A stretch of DNA of 64,000 nucleotides from Unio delphinus (Eukaryota; Mollusca; Bivalvia; Unionida; Unionidae): NCBI GenBank assembly GCA_029339505.1, contig JAQISU010000069.1, positions 8,621,501 to 8,685,500 on the forward strand, given 5' to 3'. The notes beneath the pieces are model-generated. The model saw nothing but the letters and a program-made list of their open reading frames with translations. It was not told where the DNA came from and searched no databases. The position numbers and the translations under genes were made by a program. Positions 41,029 to 54,459 of this stretch are shown here, piece by piece; position 1 is the stretch's first letter; each line of letters starts with the position of its first letter.

Positions 41029-42571
41029 CAGTCCTACCCGTTTATATCGACATCGCTTATCTCAACAAGCCGCCTTTGTTGACACAAAAGCAACGTCCCG
41101 GTACCATGGTCAACTATTACAATCAAATTGTCATGCCTATGTCGACGTCGAGATAAAAGAAAAATGTATATGTCGACAGAAGCCCTTGGTCCCAGCTTGA
41201 ACAAATCCTTTGTTTTCAAAATGTTTATGTCGACAAGCTGCCAATTAAGACCAATACTTTGTTCAACAGTTAGTTGATCTTGCCGCCAGGCTTTAATGTC
41301 GTGGTCGGATAAAAAAAAAACAACAAACAAACCCATAGCAGCACATTTTCTCACCACTCTGCAGCTAGTTGTCTTTGATCTTGCCGCCTAGCTTGTGGGT
41401 CATGTTCTTCAAATGTACTCTTACAATGACAGTATGTACATCTGTGGGTCTTTCAGCCACTAAATTTTCTGATTCTAAATATATCAACATAGCGAATAGG
41501 ATCAATTTATGAACATAATTTCCCAATCAACAGGTGGTCGAAGCAGGACTAGCAAGCCCTTAAATTTGCCATTCAGGAAATTGATGCGTACAGAGGACTC
41601 CTGTATACATGATTTTTCTGAATCCCATATATAAAAATTGCATGAAAATACGGATTACGCGTTTCCAAGACCTTTGAAAGTGATCGGTGATTTTCGCTGT
41701 GAAAGTTTCATTTTTAACTTTATTTACATTTACGATGGCTACCGACAGAAGGGCAAAACGCAAATTAAATTTACAGTCTTTGGAAACTAAATATCTGGCT
41801 GTTAATGAAGTTAAGGGGTGAACATCTCGCAGAGAGGTCTGTGAAACTTTATCATTTAAAAATAACACGTCTAGGAACGATGAAAGTTGCAGAGTCTATA
41901 AAGAAAGACTAAGTTGAAGGTAACTGCGCTTCTCAAAGGAAGAAGCAAGACTGCTACATTTGAAGTCGTGGAGGAAGCATCTAAACGGTTCAGTGAAGCA
42001 TTATCAAAAAAGCTTTGTGTGGGGAACTACGCTGCAACAAGTGGGTGGTGCAGTCGCTTTAATGTTCGTCATAACATCGGATACAAAAGTATTTGTGGAG
42101 AATACATGTACTGTTGACAGTTTTTCATTTCCCTGTGAATAGCACCATCCCCTTGGTAGCCTCAATAAGATGGGAACAGACTGACCAAAATCGAGGCCAA
42201 TTTAAGTACATGTACATGAAGCATGTAACTGACAACTTCTCAACCATGTGTTAATGCCGACGTTGAATATCGTAATGTTGTTCGTATCAGGATGTGATCA
42301 TTGCAATATTTTTATTTGGATTTTATTACACAAAGGTAACCAAAATGTAATTTGTCAATATACAGGTGTATTTCACACTGATTCTGTCTTCATGTACTCA
42401 AAATTTCCATTTTTTTTCTCAAAGTGTAAATGACGACAGGTCACCCTTTGCTAACGAATTTTTAATTTTATCTTTATTCAGCCCCCACACCCTCAACACT
42501 TATCTCGACATCCGCCTATGTCGACAATATTTCCTCGGGCCCGAGGATGTCGAGATAAATGGGTAGAACTG
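41029..42571 (+). mobile_element. Tigger/pogo-like element, full-length but decayed
   Basis: Ends CAGTCCTACCCGTTTATATC (41029) and GATAAATGGGTAGAACTG (to 42571) are inverted and flanked by TA (41027-41028, 42572-42573). Inside, a CENP-B-like DNA-binding region is recognisable: MATDRRAKRKLNLQSLETKY (41734) and later SGWCSRFNVRHNIGYKSICG (about 42038-42100). No DDE catalytic domain is present, so it is an internally deleted, nonautonomous derivative. Confidence 0.75.
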
Positions 42572-42665
42572 TATTATCAAAATTCATATAAAAATATACA
42601 ATTTGTGTCTTTTTGAAACAACAGTGGTTTTTGTTATATAAAAAAATTCTCCACAACTCATTTTA

Positions 42666-43945
42666 TTTAGGTGATGTAACATGATAGAAATGCATTGACT
42701 GTGGTCAAGTGCATTATAATAACATTTAGGCGATGTAGCATGATACAAATGAATTTACTGTGGTCAAGTGCATTATAAAAACATTTAGGCGATGTAACAT
42801 GATACAGATGCATTGACTGTGGTCAAGTGCATTATAATAACATTTAGGCGATGTAACATGATAAAGATGCATTGACTGTGGTCAAGTGCATTATAATAAC
42901 ATTTAGGCGATGTAACATGATACAGATGCATTGACTGTGGTCAAGTGCATTATAAAAACATTTAGGCGATGTAACATGATACAGATGCATTGACTGTGGT
43001 CAAGTGCATTATAATAACATTTAGGCGATGTAACATGATACAGATGCATTGACTGGTCATGTGCGTTATAAAAACATTTAGGCGATGTAACATGATACAG
43101 ATGCATTGACTGTGGTCAAGTGCATTATAATAACATTTAGGTGATGTAACATGATACAGATGCATTGACTGTGGTCAAGTGCATTATAAAAACATTAAGG
43201 CGATGTAACATGATACAGATGCATTGACTGTGGTCAAGTGCATTATAATAACATTTAGGCGATGTAACATGATACAGATGCATTGACTGTGGTCAAGTGC
43301 ATTATAATAACATTTAGGTGATGTAACATGATACAGATGCATTGACTGTGGTCAAGTGCATTATAAAAACATTCAGGCGATGTAACATGATACAGATGCA
43401 TTGACTGTGGTCAAGTGCATTATAATAACATTTAGGCGATGTAACATGATACAGATGCATTGACTGTGGTCAAGTGCATTATAAAAACATTTAGGCGATG
43501 TAACATGATACAGATGCATTGACTGTGGTCAAGTGCATTATAAGAACATTTAGGCGATGTAACCTGATACAGATGCATTGACTGTGGTCAAATGCATTAT
43601 AATAACATTTTGGGGATGTAACATGATACAAATGAATTGATGGTGGTCAAGTGCATTATAAAAACATTTAGGCGATGTAACATGATACAAATGTATTGAC
43701 TGTGGTCAAAGGCATTATAAAAAACATTTAGGTGATGTAACATGATACAAATGTATTGGCTGTGGTCAAATGAATTATAAAAACATTTAGGCGATGTAAC
43801 ATGATACAAATGTACTGACTGTGGTCAAATGCATTATAAAAACATTTAGGCGATGTTACATGATACAAATGTATTGAATGTGGTCAAATGTATGATAATA
43901 ACATTTCGGCGATGTAACATGATACAAATGTATTGACTATGATAT
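42666..43945. repeat. 59-bp satellite-like array
   Basis: About 21 copies of a unit with GGCGATGTAACATGATACAG and GACTGTGGTCAAGTGCATTA. Copies end in ATAATAACA or ATAAAAACA, often alternating, suggesting a two-unit higher-order repeat. Units towards 43.9 kb are more diverged. Confidence 0.95.
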
Positions 43946-45045
43946 AATATTGTAATATTGTTTCTTAATTTCTGTACTTGTATTTTTCTACTTTAAATAT
44001 TAGCCATCTCTTGCATGATCAAATTATGTTTCACTTGGTTTCTGTGTGCTGAATATATTAGACATAGTTGATTGACAATTATTGATTCGATTTCCTGAAT
44101 ATAATGGTATTTCAGAAATTCATGTTGAGTGCCTGAGAGTATTTGAAAATGTGCAAATTGATTGCATCAATTGGTGAATGTATCAGCAATTTTCTTGAAT
44201 GTATTGTAATGTTAGCAAATGTGTTGGGAATATCTACATCAAAATCTATTTTTCAGAATGAATTTCCATAGTGTTTTAGTGTGTTTGCTTTGGTTTTACC
44301 AAAATCAAATGTTATTATCTTTGACATGTGACAACTAGATGAACATTTCCAATAATGTCAAAGTTCTTACAATTCAGAATTGTTTTAGGTACTTGCTAAA
44401 TGCACATTATTACTCACTGAATCCAAAATGAGTCATCCAAACCCTTCCAGCTCTGATGTAATTAAATAATGAATCATGGCTTACATGGAGTTCACTGAAT
44501 CAAAACCAGTCATCCAAACCCTTCCAGCTCTGATGTAATTATGTAATGAGTCGTGTCTTACTGGGTTTCACTGAATCCATACCATTATGTTTCAGACAAA
44601 TTGTAGAATCTGTAGGCATGTATAAATAACTTCCATTCTCCCTGTAGAAATGACTGCCATTCTCCCTGTAAAAATGACTGCCATTCATCTGTTGTGAAAT
44701 ATTCATGTCAGCTATTTCCTATTCACAGTAAATTATATTTGCTGTGCATTGTGTACACATTATCATTGGGTGACTCTGATGTACTAAAAGCAGACTGATG
44801 GTTTCTGTTACAGGCCGACAAAAGTGACTTGCTAATTTAACATTTTAGTAAAATACAAACACTATCATTGTGTAAGCTGCAGTTTGAAAGAACATTCACC
44901 TCTTAACTCCATTTTAACATATTACGCAAAGGTTGTGCCTAGTGGTGTATGGTGCCTAAAGTCATATGTTATACTTCCATTGGAGGATAAAATAGGTGAT
45001 TCAGAGTACCTTAATTAGCATGTGGCTTTCTGATGCACAGGGAAA
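43946..45045. other. Unannotated AT-rich host DNA
   Basis: It contains a short local duplication (AACCCTTCCAGCTCTGATGT near 44438 and 44517). No exon or gene recognised. Confidence 0.4.
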
Positions 45046-45215
45046 TCAAACCCCGTGAAAGATCTGACCCATTTTATTTGGAGTAGGCTACAGCATACAG
45101 GGAAATCAAACTCTGTGAAAGATCTGTCCATTTTATTTTGAGTAGGCTACAGCACACAGGGAAATCAAACTCTGTGAAAGATCTGACCCATTTTATTTTG
45201 AGTAGGCTACAGCAT
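45046..45215. repeat. 60-bp triplicated repeat
   Basis: Three copies of a unit with GGGAAATCAAACTCTGTGAA and TGAGTAGGCTACAGCA. Confidence 0.85.
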
Positions 45216-45479
45216 GCATGAAATCCATGACCCAGTTGAAAATATGTTTTTATATCAATAATTAAAATATTTTAAAAGCATGTGTCTCACTGAATTATTT
45301 ATCATTTGTCTACCTGTTTATAAATCTATCTACCTTCTCTGTGTCTATCTTACAAGATGTGTCTTCAGTAACCTAAAAATACACAATGCATGGTCCCATT
45401 TATGATGAATGCTGACTTTAATTAAAAATCATCCATGATCATCACTCACAGAGGATATTTATAACTGACATAAAGAATG

Positions 45480-46450
45480 GTTTCTTAAACATTGATATAC
45501 TTGTGGTTTATGACATTGACGGTTGCTTGAATGTTAACATTCCAGCCATGGTTTATGATATTTGATATTTTCTTAAATGTTGCCATATCAGTCATGGTTT
45601 ATGACATTTGATGGTTGCTTAAATTTTGACATACCTGCCACATTTTATGATATTTGATGTTTGCTTAAATGTTGACATACCAGCTATGGTTTATGACATT
45701 TGATGGTTGCTTAAATGTTGACATACCCATAGTTTATGACATGAGATGATTTCTTAAATATTGACCTGTTATCTATGTTTTATGACATGGGATATTTGTT
45801 TAACTGTTGACCTATCAACTATGTATCATGACATTGAGTGGATGTTCAATTGTTGACCTATTAGCAACTTTGGCATTGAATGGTTGTTTAACTATTGACT
45901 GAATAACTATATTTCATACACAGAATCATTTGCTTGACTGTTGATTATTCAACTATTGTTCATGACACAAGATCATTGGTTTCATGTTGACCAATCAACT
46001 ATTTTTCATGACTCAAGATCATTACTTACCTGTTGACCATTCAACTATTGTTCATAACACAAGACCATTGCCTACTTGCTGACCATTCAACTATTTTGCA
46101 TGACACAATATCTTTGCTTACCTGTTGGCCATTCGACTCTGTTCATCACACAAGATCATTGCTTACCTGTTGACCGATCAATTTTTGTTTATGACACAAG
46201 ATCAGTGCTTGCCTGTTGACTGATCTTGCCTGTTGACTGATCAATTTTTGTTTATGCCACAAGATCACTTGCTTACCTGTTGACCAATCAACTTTAGTTC
46301 ATGACACAACATCATTGCTTACCTGTTGACCGATCAATTTTTGTTTGTGATACAAGATCAGTGCTTACCTGTTGACCGATCAGTTTTTGTTTATGACAAG
46401 ATTATTGCTTACCTGTTGACCGTTCAACTATTGTTCCTGACACAAGATGG
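45480..46450. repeat. Diverged minisatellite, about 45-60-bp units
   Basis: Many degenerate copies around CATGACACAAGATCATTGCT and ACCTGTTGACCAATCAACTA, with an older version (GTTTATGACATTTGATGGTTG) at the left side. Confidence 0.75.
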
Positions 46451-46889
46451 ATGCTGAATTAATATTCAATCCACTACATTTCATGACATGGTTTTTAATG
46501 CTTTACAGATTAAGTTGTTAAAACTTGTAAACATTTTTAAAGTAACACAAAGTCTGACAAACCAATAAGAATACAGAGGACAACTTTGCATAAACGACTG
46601 TAAAAACTCCATCGAAATGTGTTATTACTTTTCACGTTTCAACTTATGTAAAGGGAGATAACTTAAGGACAGTTGTAATCAGGAGTTTTGGTTGATGTGG
46701 AAGACATTTAAGAGTATTACAACGTTGAACCATATTTTACACAAAATACTTTGAAATATAAAGATAAGAAAGATAAGACTTAGTATTAGAGTCAACCTGA
46801 TTCAACAATCAATTGGGAAATGATCACGAACTTTAACACATTTCATTCTAATATTGGTTTAAAACATTATTTTTTATCGAATTGTCATG

Positions 46890-47080
46890 TAACAAATGTA
46901 AAAGTAGAATATAGGCTTATATAAGACCTCCCCTCTTGAATGCAACACATGTTAAAATAAAAAAAATAGGCTTACAAAAGATCTCCCCTCTCGAATGCAA
47001 CAAATGTAAAGCTAAAATAAAGGCTTATATAAGACCTCCCCTCTTGAATACAACAAATGTAAAAGTAGAATATAGAAGGA
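46890..47080. repeat. 57-bp repeat, three copies
   Basis: Units contain AGGCTTATATAAGACCTCCC and AATGCAACAAATGTAAA. Followed by a purine-rich (GAAGAA) tract to 47115. Confidence 0.8.
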
Positions 47081-47644
47081 GAAGGAGGAGAAGAATAAGA
47101 AGAAAAAAGAGAAGAGTACATCCCTGCCTCACCTCATCCTGAGAACAAGTTATGAGGTGAAAACCATAGTGAGGAAACCTCCCCAGTGCCAAGCACTACT
47201 GCCACCAATACTACCACCACCAAGACCTGTGGTTCCCCAGAAAATTGGTATGCAGAATTATAGATGCAAGAATAAGATTGGGAGCCTCAGTGACCACAAT
47301 ATCCATGGGAGCAGAATAGACAAAGGAAACAGGAACAAGTCTCCAATATCCCTCAAATGGAGGATTGGGATAGTGAAGCTGAACAAATCCACTCTGCACT
47401 TCCAACCATATGCATCAATTGGGACATTGATTGGAGTCAGCATTGTGTCTGTGGTACCTGGCCTGGGAAGTATCACCATTAACTTGGTGCATCTAGATTT
47501 CAAAACAACATCCATTTTCAAGGCTAACTAGATCTCTAGAAAAGAGGGTCTGATCAAGTTGCCAAAATATTAGTGTTTGTTGGTAATGTGTGTGTGTGTA
47601 TGTATGTGTGTGTGATTTGGATCTTTAATGTAGTTTTAACAATT

Positions 47645-47905
47645 TTTCAGTCATATTACTATGACATCTGCAGTGTGACAGTTGATTGTGATATCTAGTA
47701 CTGGGGCATCATGCTGTAGACATGTCCCACCCAGTCACATCATCATGACACCAGGCTAACTAGTCCTAACACTAACCACTTAATGCTGAGCACCAAGTGA
47801 GGCAGCTGTCAGTGCCACTGTGATAAGCTTTTGGTATGACTCAGCCAGGGATCAAACCCACGACTAACCTCATCTGAGGCAGAGTGAACCATCTCCCAAA
47901 CTGTA
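47645..47905 (-). mobile_element. tRNA-derived SINE, second copy
   Basis: Inverted relative to the SINE at 3755-4030. Read on the minus strand it shows a B box (GGTTTGATCCC near 47850) and the shared body with ACTGGGTGGGACATG and ATGATGCCCCAGTA. Confidence 0.75.
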
Positions 47906-48079
47906 TACCATAAAAATTTTACTATATCCCCAGAAAGATTATTTCTAATTAAAATACTTAATATGCACAGGCTTTTATTTTAAACTAAACTTAATCAAAG
48001 ATCTTGATGATATAAACTCATTAAAAAGTTTTATTTTATTTTAATTATATTTCAAATTTGATCAAAATAGGTTCCAAAG

Positions 48080-48490
48080 TATGAGATTTAAAATTAAATT
48101 TGATGGACTGGTACTCAGTCAGTATCAAACTTCTATGAAAACTTAATGATATAAGGGCATATACCAAATCTTTCCCTATTGGCATAGATCAAATCTGATG
48201 GTACTTATTCAGTATCAAACTTGTATGAAATTTTAATGATATAAGGGCATATAACAAATCTAAAGTTACTCATTCAGTATGAAATCTTAATATATGGACA
48301 AATAACAAATATGATGGTATACTCATTCAGTATGAAATCTTCACTATTAAAAGGCATAAAACAAATCCGATGGTACCCATTCAGTAAAAAATCTTGACAA
48401 TATATGGACAAATAACAAATCTGATGGTATACTCATTTAGTATGAAATCTTAATGATATAAGGGCATATATCAAAATATGATCATAATTG
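48080..48490. repeat. Degenerate repeats, about 60-bp units
   Basis: Several copies around AATCTGATGGTATACTCATT and AATGATATAAGGGCATATA. Confidence 0.65.
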
Positions 48491-49398
48491 GATCCAAAAT
48501 AAAAGCCTCCAGAGAGATAAAAAGGCAAACCAATCAGATGCAAGATCACCTCATTAGGATGCATAGATCATGGTCATTATAGAACACATCCAAGATCTTA
48601 ATGTCATAAGCATACATTCCAAGTTTGATTAAGATACGAAATATGGTCTCTAGAACAGTAACAAGTTTAACCATTCGTAACAGCTCATTTATGCACATCG
48701 ATGCTGCTCTTTGTTGAGGAATTGAAAATTCTGGTGATGTAAATAAATATTCCCAAATCTTATTGAAATTAGTTCAGAAACAGGGTCTTTGGCATGATAA
48801 CAAGAAATTGTTGATGGACTTTAATGTGATGCAAAATGCATGAAAGATGCAGGGCCATAGCATCCATCTGGGAGTGGTAAGACACAATTATTACTTAATC
48901 TTAAAGATGCAGGGCCATACTATAAGGTCACGTGATATTATAGCCGTGTGAACTAAAAATAAATTATTCTTATACATTCTGGCTTATTTTACTAAATTTC
49001 AATCTTAATTTTAAAGGTTAGTAATATAAAAGCGTAAAATTATTTAGGGGAATGTCAACTTATATGAAATTTTAAAAATCCCAACAATTCACAGGCTAGG
49101 TATCTTGATGTACTGTCACCAGATGAGAAAGAGTTTCATTTGGAGAGCTGCAATTGAGCCAACATGTTATGGCTTGATGATAATGACATTTTGGCCCATG
49201 TATTGAATATCTGATTAGCCACAACTTGTCAACTTGGCACAGATAAATAAAGAGTTGTAAATGTTTGACAAACATTTCGTCTTAACATTGTCAAAACAGA
49301 ACATATTCAAATTTGAACAATATAAACAATCAAATACTACTATTGAAACATTTCTTCTTGTAATGTACTATTGAAATATTCCTCCTGTTATTTTGAGT

Positions 49399-49584
49399 TC
49401 ACTGCTCTGTATGTTTTGCCTTTTCCTTTTCATGATCACTCTCAGGAAGTGGTTCTCCTCTCTTGCCAAAGGCTATCTCTGCATAATCTACACGGTTCTC
49501 TATGCCATGAATTACATCCTCCCCATTTATTCTTGAGGGTGCATCCAGCATCAAGTCAGAATACAGCAGGCCATCTTTGTTCTT
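49399..49584 (-). CDS. Last exon of putative membrane receptor, cytoplasmic tail
   Basis: On the minus strand the acceptor TTTTACAG is followed by 62 codons (including stop) in phase 0: GLLYSDLMLDAP, then NRVDYAEIAFGKRGEPLP and an acidic end. Two tyrosine sites fit the ITIM consensus (LLYSDL and VDYAEI), which in immune receptors bind SH2 phosphatases. The phase fits the donor of the exon at 53892-54034. Extracellular domains would lie outside the window. Immunoglobulin-superfamily or similar adhesion receptors are likely candidates, but no extracellular part is visible. Confidence 0.6.
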   Translation of the reverse strand, partial: KNKDGLLYSDLMLDAPSRINGEDVIHGIENRVDYAEIAFGKRGEPLPESDHEKEKAKHTEQ

Positions 49585-49629
49585 CTGTAAAACATGATAT
49601 AAATAAGTGCAGGATAAAATCCAATCCAT

Positions 49630-52500
49630 TACTCCCTAAACAACTGTTCAATTCAAGAGCACAAACTTATACAAGAAAATTGGTCTGGTTTCAAATAAAG
49701 TCCTTTATTCAAAACTACTTGTATCAATGGTTGATGAATGATTAAAATTAACTTTTTGGCAATTAATACTTCATGAAGGTAGAAAAAGACCTTAGATATT
49801 GCTGAATGGTTGAAACACTGTAAAGTGTTAAGCTATTTTAATGTATCCATATGTACAGAACATGTTTAGTTTCAAACATTTGTGCCGGACTTGACCCCCC
49901 CCCCATCAGAAACATAATAATATAAACAAGTTTAATGTTATCTCAGTTTCGGGAGTTTTGAAATTCTAAATGGATGGATTACTTATTATTTAGTTTAGAA
50001 CATGTTTTGAATTTATCAAGAATTCAGACTCTCAAAATCCAACTTGTATAATTCAAGATGTACTCTTACAAGCACCTGTTAATATTCTCAAATAGTCTAA
50101 TTTTATTTTTCCAATGAACAATTTTTGTATCCAATGAAGTCAGTCACATAAACAAACTATATCACATTCATATATTCTTTCCAAAGAAATGTAACCCAAC
50201 TAACATTTCAAATTCTTCCAGGTTTTTCCAGGATGAAATAAATTTTTCAAGGTTCACAAATAAAGTATATTTATTGAAAATGTTTCTCTTTCAAAACTCT
50301 TTATGTACAAAACCACAAAATGTATCATACAAAACAAGTCTGATTATATTCCAATTATTTCGGCATGTAAAGCCATTTCAATGTATAGAATACAAATTTT
50401 AACTTTATTTTGCTGACCTGCATTAGGTGGGAACAACATAATGAATACAAATAAGTTTGCTCCCTTTCAAACCTTTAATTTTAAAGGATTCTGTAGCAAT
50501 AATTATAAATGCATCTTATAAAGAGTAAACATTTCCTATCACCATTTAAAAACCCCAATAAAAACAAATAATTAGAATCTTGTCTTCTAACGAAAAGAGT
50601 TGCATACTGAATTTTTCTATGTCAAAAAAATTCCAGACAAGATTTTTTAAACAACATATTAATCTTCTAAAGATGATAGATTAAAAATATGTTATTTAAA
50701 ACTTATTTTCTAAAGGGTTGAATTTAAATCAGGGGTATCACACTCAAAAAACACTGAGTTTAATATTTCAATAGTACACATGAGGACATTTTCAATATTC
50801 CAAGGGCTTTGTCATCTCTCATAACACCTTTTGCTGCCATACATTTTCCTGGCCACAAGTTACGGCTTGGCTGTCATAGTGTTTGAGACTGCTGATTTAA
50901 ATTTTAACAAAAGACCTTTAAAATTATATACTGTTGTATAGAAAAAGGAATTAATTTTCTGCAAAATCAACTTGTCTTCTTGTAATTAATTAAACCTGTA
51001 CACAAACCTGCATGGATACAGGAGCTCATATCATTTTTAATATATAATATATGGGATGATGATTTCTCATATTAGCTATGAGATTCAACAATTAGGACTA
51101 CAAATTTGGCTTAAAACGAATAGCAGTCTGTTTCTAACCTGGGTTTCCTCCGAGTATTCCACCCAATATATCATATTTGGACATTTAGGTTGGGATGAGG
51201 GTCAACTGTAAATGTATATAGAAAATTTGAAATCTGCCACCACCACACGGTAGCAACATATGGTGGTAGTCACTTATCAGCAGTCCTAGAAAACTTAAAA
51301 CATATGTTATATCAGCTTATACCGGTTGAAATCGATAAGAAAATTATTTTTTTTTCTTCTTCAGAAATGGCAAATATTATAATTGTTATTTGATGTTTCA
51401 GTTTTACATACACAATATATTCTAGTAGGATTACTCCATGAGTCAGGTGTATCAATATGAGCTGTACTCAGTTATTTAACATACAGGTATATTTATAAAT
51501 TATTTGATACTAAAAAACAAACTGAAAAATATTTCTCTTTTATATTATTTTATTATACTGAATCGTCAACCCATGATTCTGAATTAATGTTATGTTAATT
51601 TGTTCATTTAATGATTGCCCTTTCTTACCTGGCTTCAACATATCAGGTGATAATTATTAAATTATCTAATTATCCTGTCCTTGTGCTTTTGTCGACCACA
51701 ATTTTTAAAATGTTGAAAGCTGATAACCTTCCTTATTTTACAAGCAAATGACAGCACTTGTGATATTATGCCATACAATCAGGAAATTGATTTATTATAT
51801 ACTTTTGTATGAAATATAGACCTACTAGCGATATCATTTTCATTTGTTTTCATTCCGCTATATTATATATGTGATACTCAATTATGTGTGCTAACAAAAC
51901 TTGAACCTGTTTAACAAAAATGAGTACTTTGTGAGATAGAATAAATAAATAGAAACTGCCATAAATTACAGACATAGAAATTAATCTTTGATAAATAAAC
52001 ATTAAACATAACTAGATACTGTTTACACTTCTAAGAAGTTATCTCCCCTTCCTTGACAGCAATAATAAACTGCTGCAATGAATTGCTGAATAAGACTCAC
52101 CTTGCTTTCAATTATTTTAGAAAATGATAAAAATGGAATTTATTGTGGCAGATGAGGTCAACCATTTACTTAGGTTACTATATTTAATTAATCAGCCTAT
52201 GAATGTGATGTGAATTTATTAAATGTGGGTGAGGGAAGCGTGGTATGCTGAAGAGTGAGTTTAATCTTCTAAACATCGACTATGGAGCAAGTTTAGTAAG
52301 CAATGAATATAAAAATTTCTTTTACTGTCATTGAGTGGTACCTAAAATCTGATATTTAAATGAGTGAAGAAATGATATATATAACAGTGCGGCCATTTTC
52401 ATCGATAGCATCCGTACGATTTGAGCCGGAAATGTCAAAATAATGAGGAACAATAGGTAATTAAACAATTTAACCTTAACCACATTTCAATGATAACGTT
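49630..52500. other. Intronic AT-rich DNA
   Basis: Low-complexity, AT-rich sequence between exons of the minus-strand receptor gene. I see no exon or defined repeat family. Confidence 0.4.
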
Positions 52501-52521
52501 TATGTTCATATTTCGCTATTT

Positions 52522-53062
52522 CTACTGACTGTCAGTGTCACTTTCAATAATTCTCCTACGTTTCTGCTGTGTGGGCCCTGTTTGAGAATTCGCCTGTTGA
52601 AAGTTGACCAAGTTAGGGATCTCGTTCATAACAAACATATTTTGTACGGTGATGTTTGATCCGTAGAATGGGTTTATTTCTTTTCCTTTAGATTTTAAAT
52701 CTTTTTGCTTAGCCGGAAGAGCTTCCCTTGTTAGTGCAAAATTTGTGTCTGTTCCTCTCATGATTGTTCTTGCATATTTCTTGATTTTGAGGTGGCGATC
52801 GATGGAGCTGATGATGCTTCTTAAGCTGTTCGGTTCAAACTCAGATCCATCTTTTCTCCTAACACTGAGTATAAAACAAGCCTGGTGCTGATCCAATTCA
52901 GATGGGTTTAACTTGTCTAACTTTCTGAATTCATTTTTTGACTGCAAGAATTCTGTCACTAGCCTTACATCAAAAAGTGTCTTTTTTAAAGTGTTTGCAT
53001 TCTGATTACTTTCTATAAATTTTAGTATATCATCAGGCTCACGGTGTACAAATCTGTCTTCC
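52522..53062 (-). CDS. Crypton/KIAA1958-like open reading frame
   Basis: Reading from a possible acceptor near 53063 or from Met at 52959 to the stop at 52522, it contains RFVHREPDDILKFIESNQ, VTEFLQSKNEFRKLDKLNPS, RRKDGSEFEPNSLRSIISSI and REALPAKQKDLKSKGKEINP. This pattern is the N-terminal half of the Crypton-derived DUF3504 group (KIAA1958/ZMYM-type proteins). The tyrosine recombinase catalytic half is absent; the frame ends in a basic tail (QKRRRIIES). It lies in an intron of the minus-strand receptor gene, on the same strand. It could be a fragment of a mobile element or a short domesticated gene. Confidence 0.6.
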
Positions 53063-53582
53063 CTAACACAATGATCATTTTATTTACAAATGTCTCAGTC
53101 ATGTTTCTATCAAACTCTCCAATTAACTCACAGTTTAGTAGATTAAATGTTGCTTCTTGATCTTGCTCCATATCTGATGTCATTGTTTTCTTTTTTCCAC
53201 AGAGTTGCAGTGCTTGATTTTTGCCAGAGGGAGAGACTTGAAACAGCAGTGTTGACAGAGATGACAGCAGACAACACAAGGCGGAGCTCAATAATATTTA
53301 TTTCCTGAATTGAGTATTGTTGGTTTTTTTTTTTATATAAAAATGTTAGTTTCTATAAAATATTTTACAAGAAAATCAATATTTTGTTATTTTTTCCTTT
53401 TTAAATGTAATTTTCTAAGAAATTCATATCCATGTTTACAGAGTATAATAGCTATAAAAACATCTTCATTATGTGTATTCATACGCCATGGGCAAATCAC
53501 AATTTGATATATCAATACTATTGGTATATCAAAATGCTTTATACCAACACTTCAAAGGCCATGTTATTTTTAATGTATGTGG

Positions 53583-53584
<2 letters not shown>

Positions 53585-53646
<62 letters not shown>
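53585..53646. repeat. (TA)n microsatellite
   Basis: About 30 TA dinucleotides in a row. Confidence 0.95.
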
Positions 53647-53649
<3 letters not shown>

Positions 53650-53891
53650 TGTATGATGGTATAATGTATCAATCATATTCTACAATATGTATAAATGTTT
53701 TACTAAAAGGAAAGAAGTTCTTGCAGAGTTTACTTTTAATTTTGGATGAAATATGATTAAGGAGGGTTTGAGAAGTTGAAAACAGCTGGACAAAGTATCA
53801 ATGCAACACTCTGACTTATGGAACATATTAAGCTCACTAAGATTAATAGCAAGGCAAGGTAAAAATCAACATTGCCAACATGCCACCATAC

Positions 53892-54034
53892 CTTAGGACC
53901 ATTAGATGCAGTTAGTTCAACATCTTCATATAAATTTTCATCACATGGATTGGCCTTTGCATTGCTTGAATTTTGGTACAAATTATCATGTGTTGATCGT
54001 TTTCGCGCCAGGTCAGCGTTTTCATATATATCTC
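53892..54034 (-). CDS. Internal exon of putative membrane receptor
   Basis: Minus strand: acceptor TTATTTTCAG and donor AAG^GTATGG, 143 nt. It reads DIYENADLARKRSTHDNLYQ then NPCDENLYEDVELTASNGPK. It has several tyrosine sites (YENA, YQNS, YEDV); Y-x-N sites are the Grb2-SH2 type. It joins in phase to the last exon (49399-49584) and to the exon ending at 62646. It is the cytoplasmic part of a signalling receptor. Confidence 0.6.
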
Positions 54035-54089
54035 CTGAAAATAATTGTAGAGAATCATCTTAAAAGCTAGATGAACCTACATGTGTCAA

Positions 54090-54335
54090 CAACTACAATT
54101 TAGGTAGGTAATAAATACATGTTAGTGGATGCAACATGATAAAAAACATACTGAAATAGCTTCTCCTGAATTTAGGGGTGTTTTCCATGCCCACCCTGCA
54201 TCAAAAACTGAAATCTACAACAATTTAGGTAGGTAGCACATGTTAGTGGATGCAACAAGATAAAAAACATACTGAAATAGCTTCTCCTGAATTTAGCGGT
54301 GTTTCCCATGCCCATCCCCCATCAAAAACTGAAAT
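54090..54335. repeat. Tandem duplication, about 118 bp, two copies
   Basis: Copies contain CATGTTAGTGGATGCAACA and ACTGAAATAGCTTCTCCTGA and differ at a few positions. Confidence 0.85.
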
Positions 54336-54459
54336 CTCCTTGATATAAAATAATTGTGATCAATTTAATTTAATTCACTTTTCATATTCTGATTATAGTG
54401 TAGTATATGTATGGTAATTCTGCCTGTGATCACCTCTCTGAACTGAATTAAGAATGGTA

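Noticed and set aside
42903..43809. Minus-strand repetitive frames
   Set aside because: They arise from the 59-bp array.
42666..43945. CRISPR-like array
   Set aside because: Whole units repeat without unique spacers; it is a eukaryotic tandem array.
47157..47531. 124-codon frame with overlapping antisense frames
   Set aside because: Biased composition beside purine-rich repeats; nothing recognisable.
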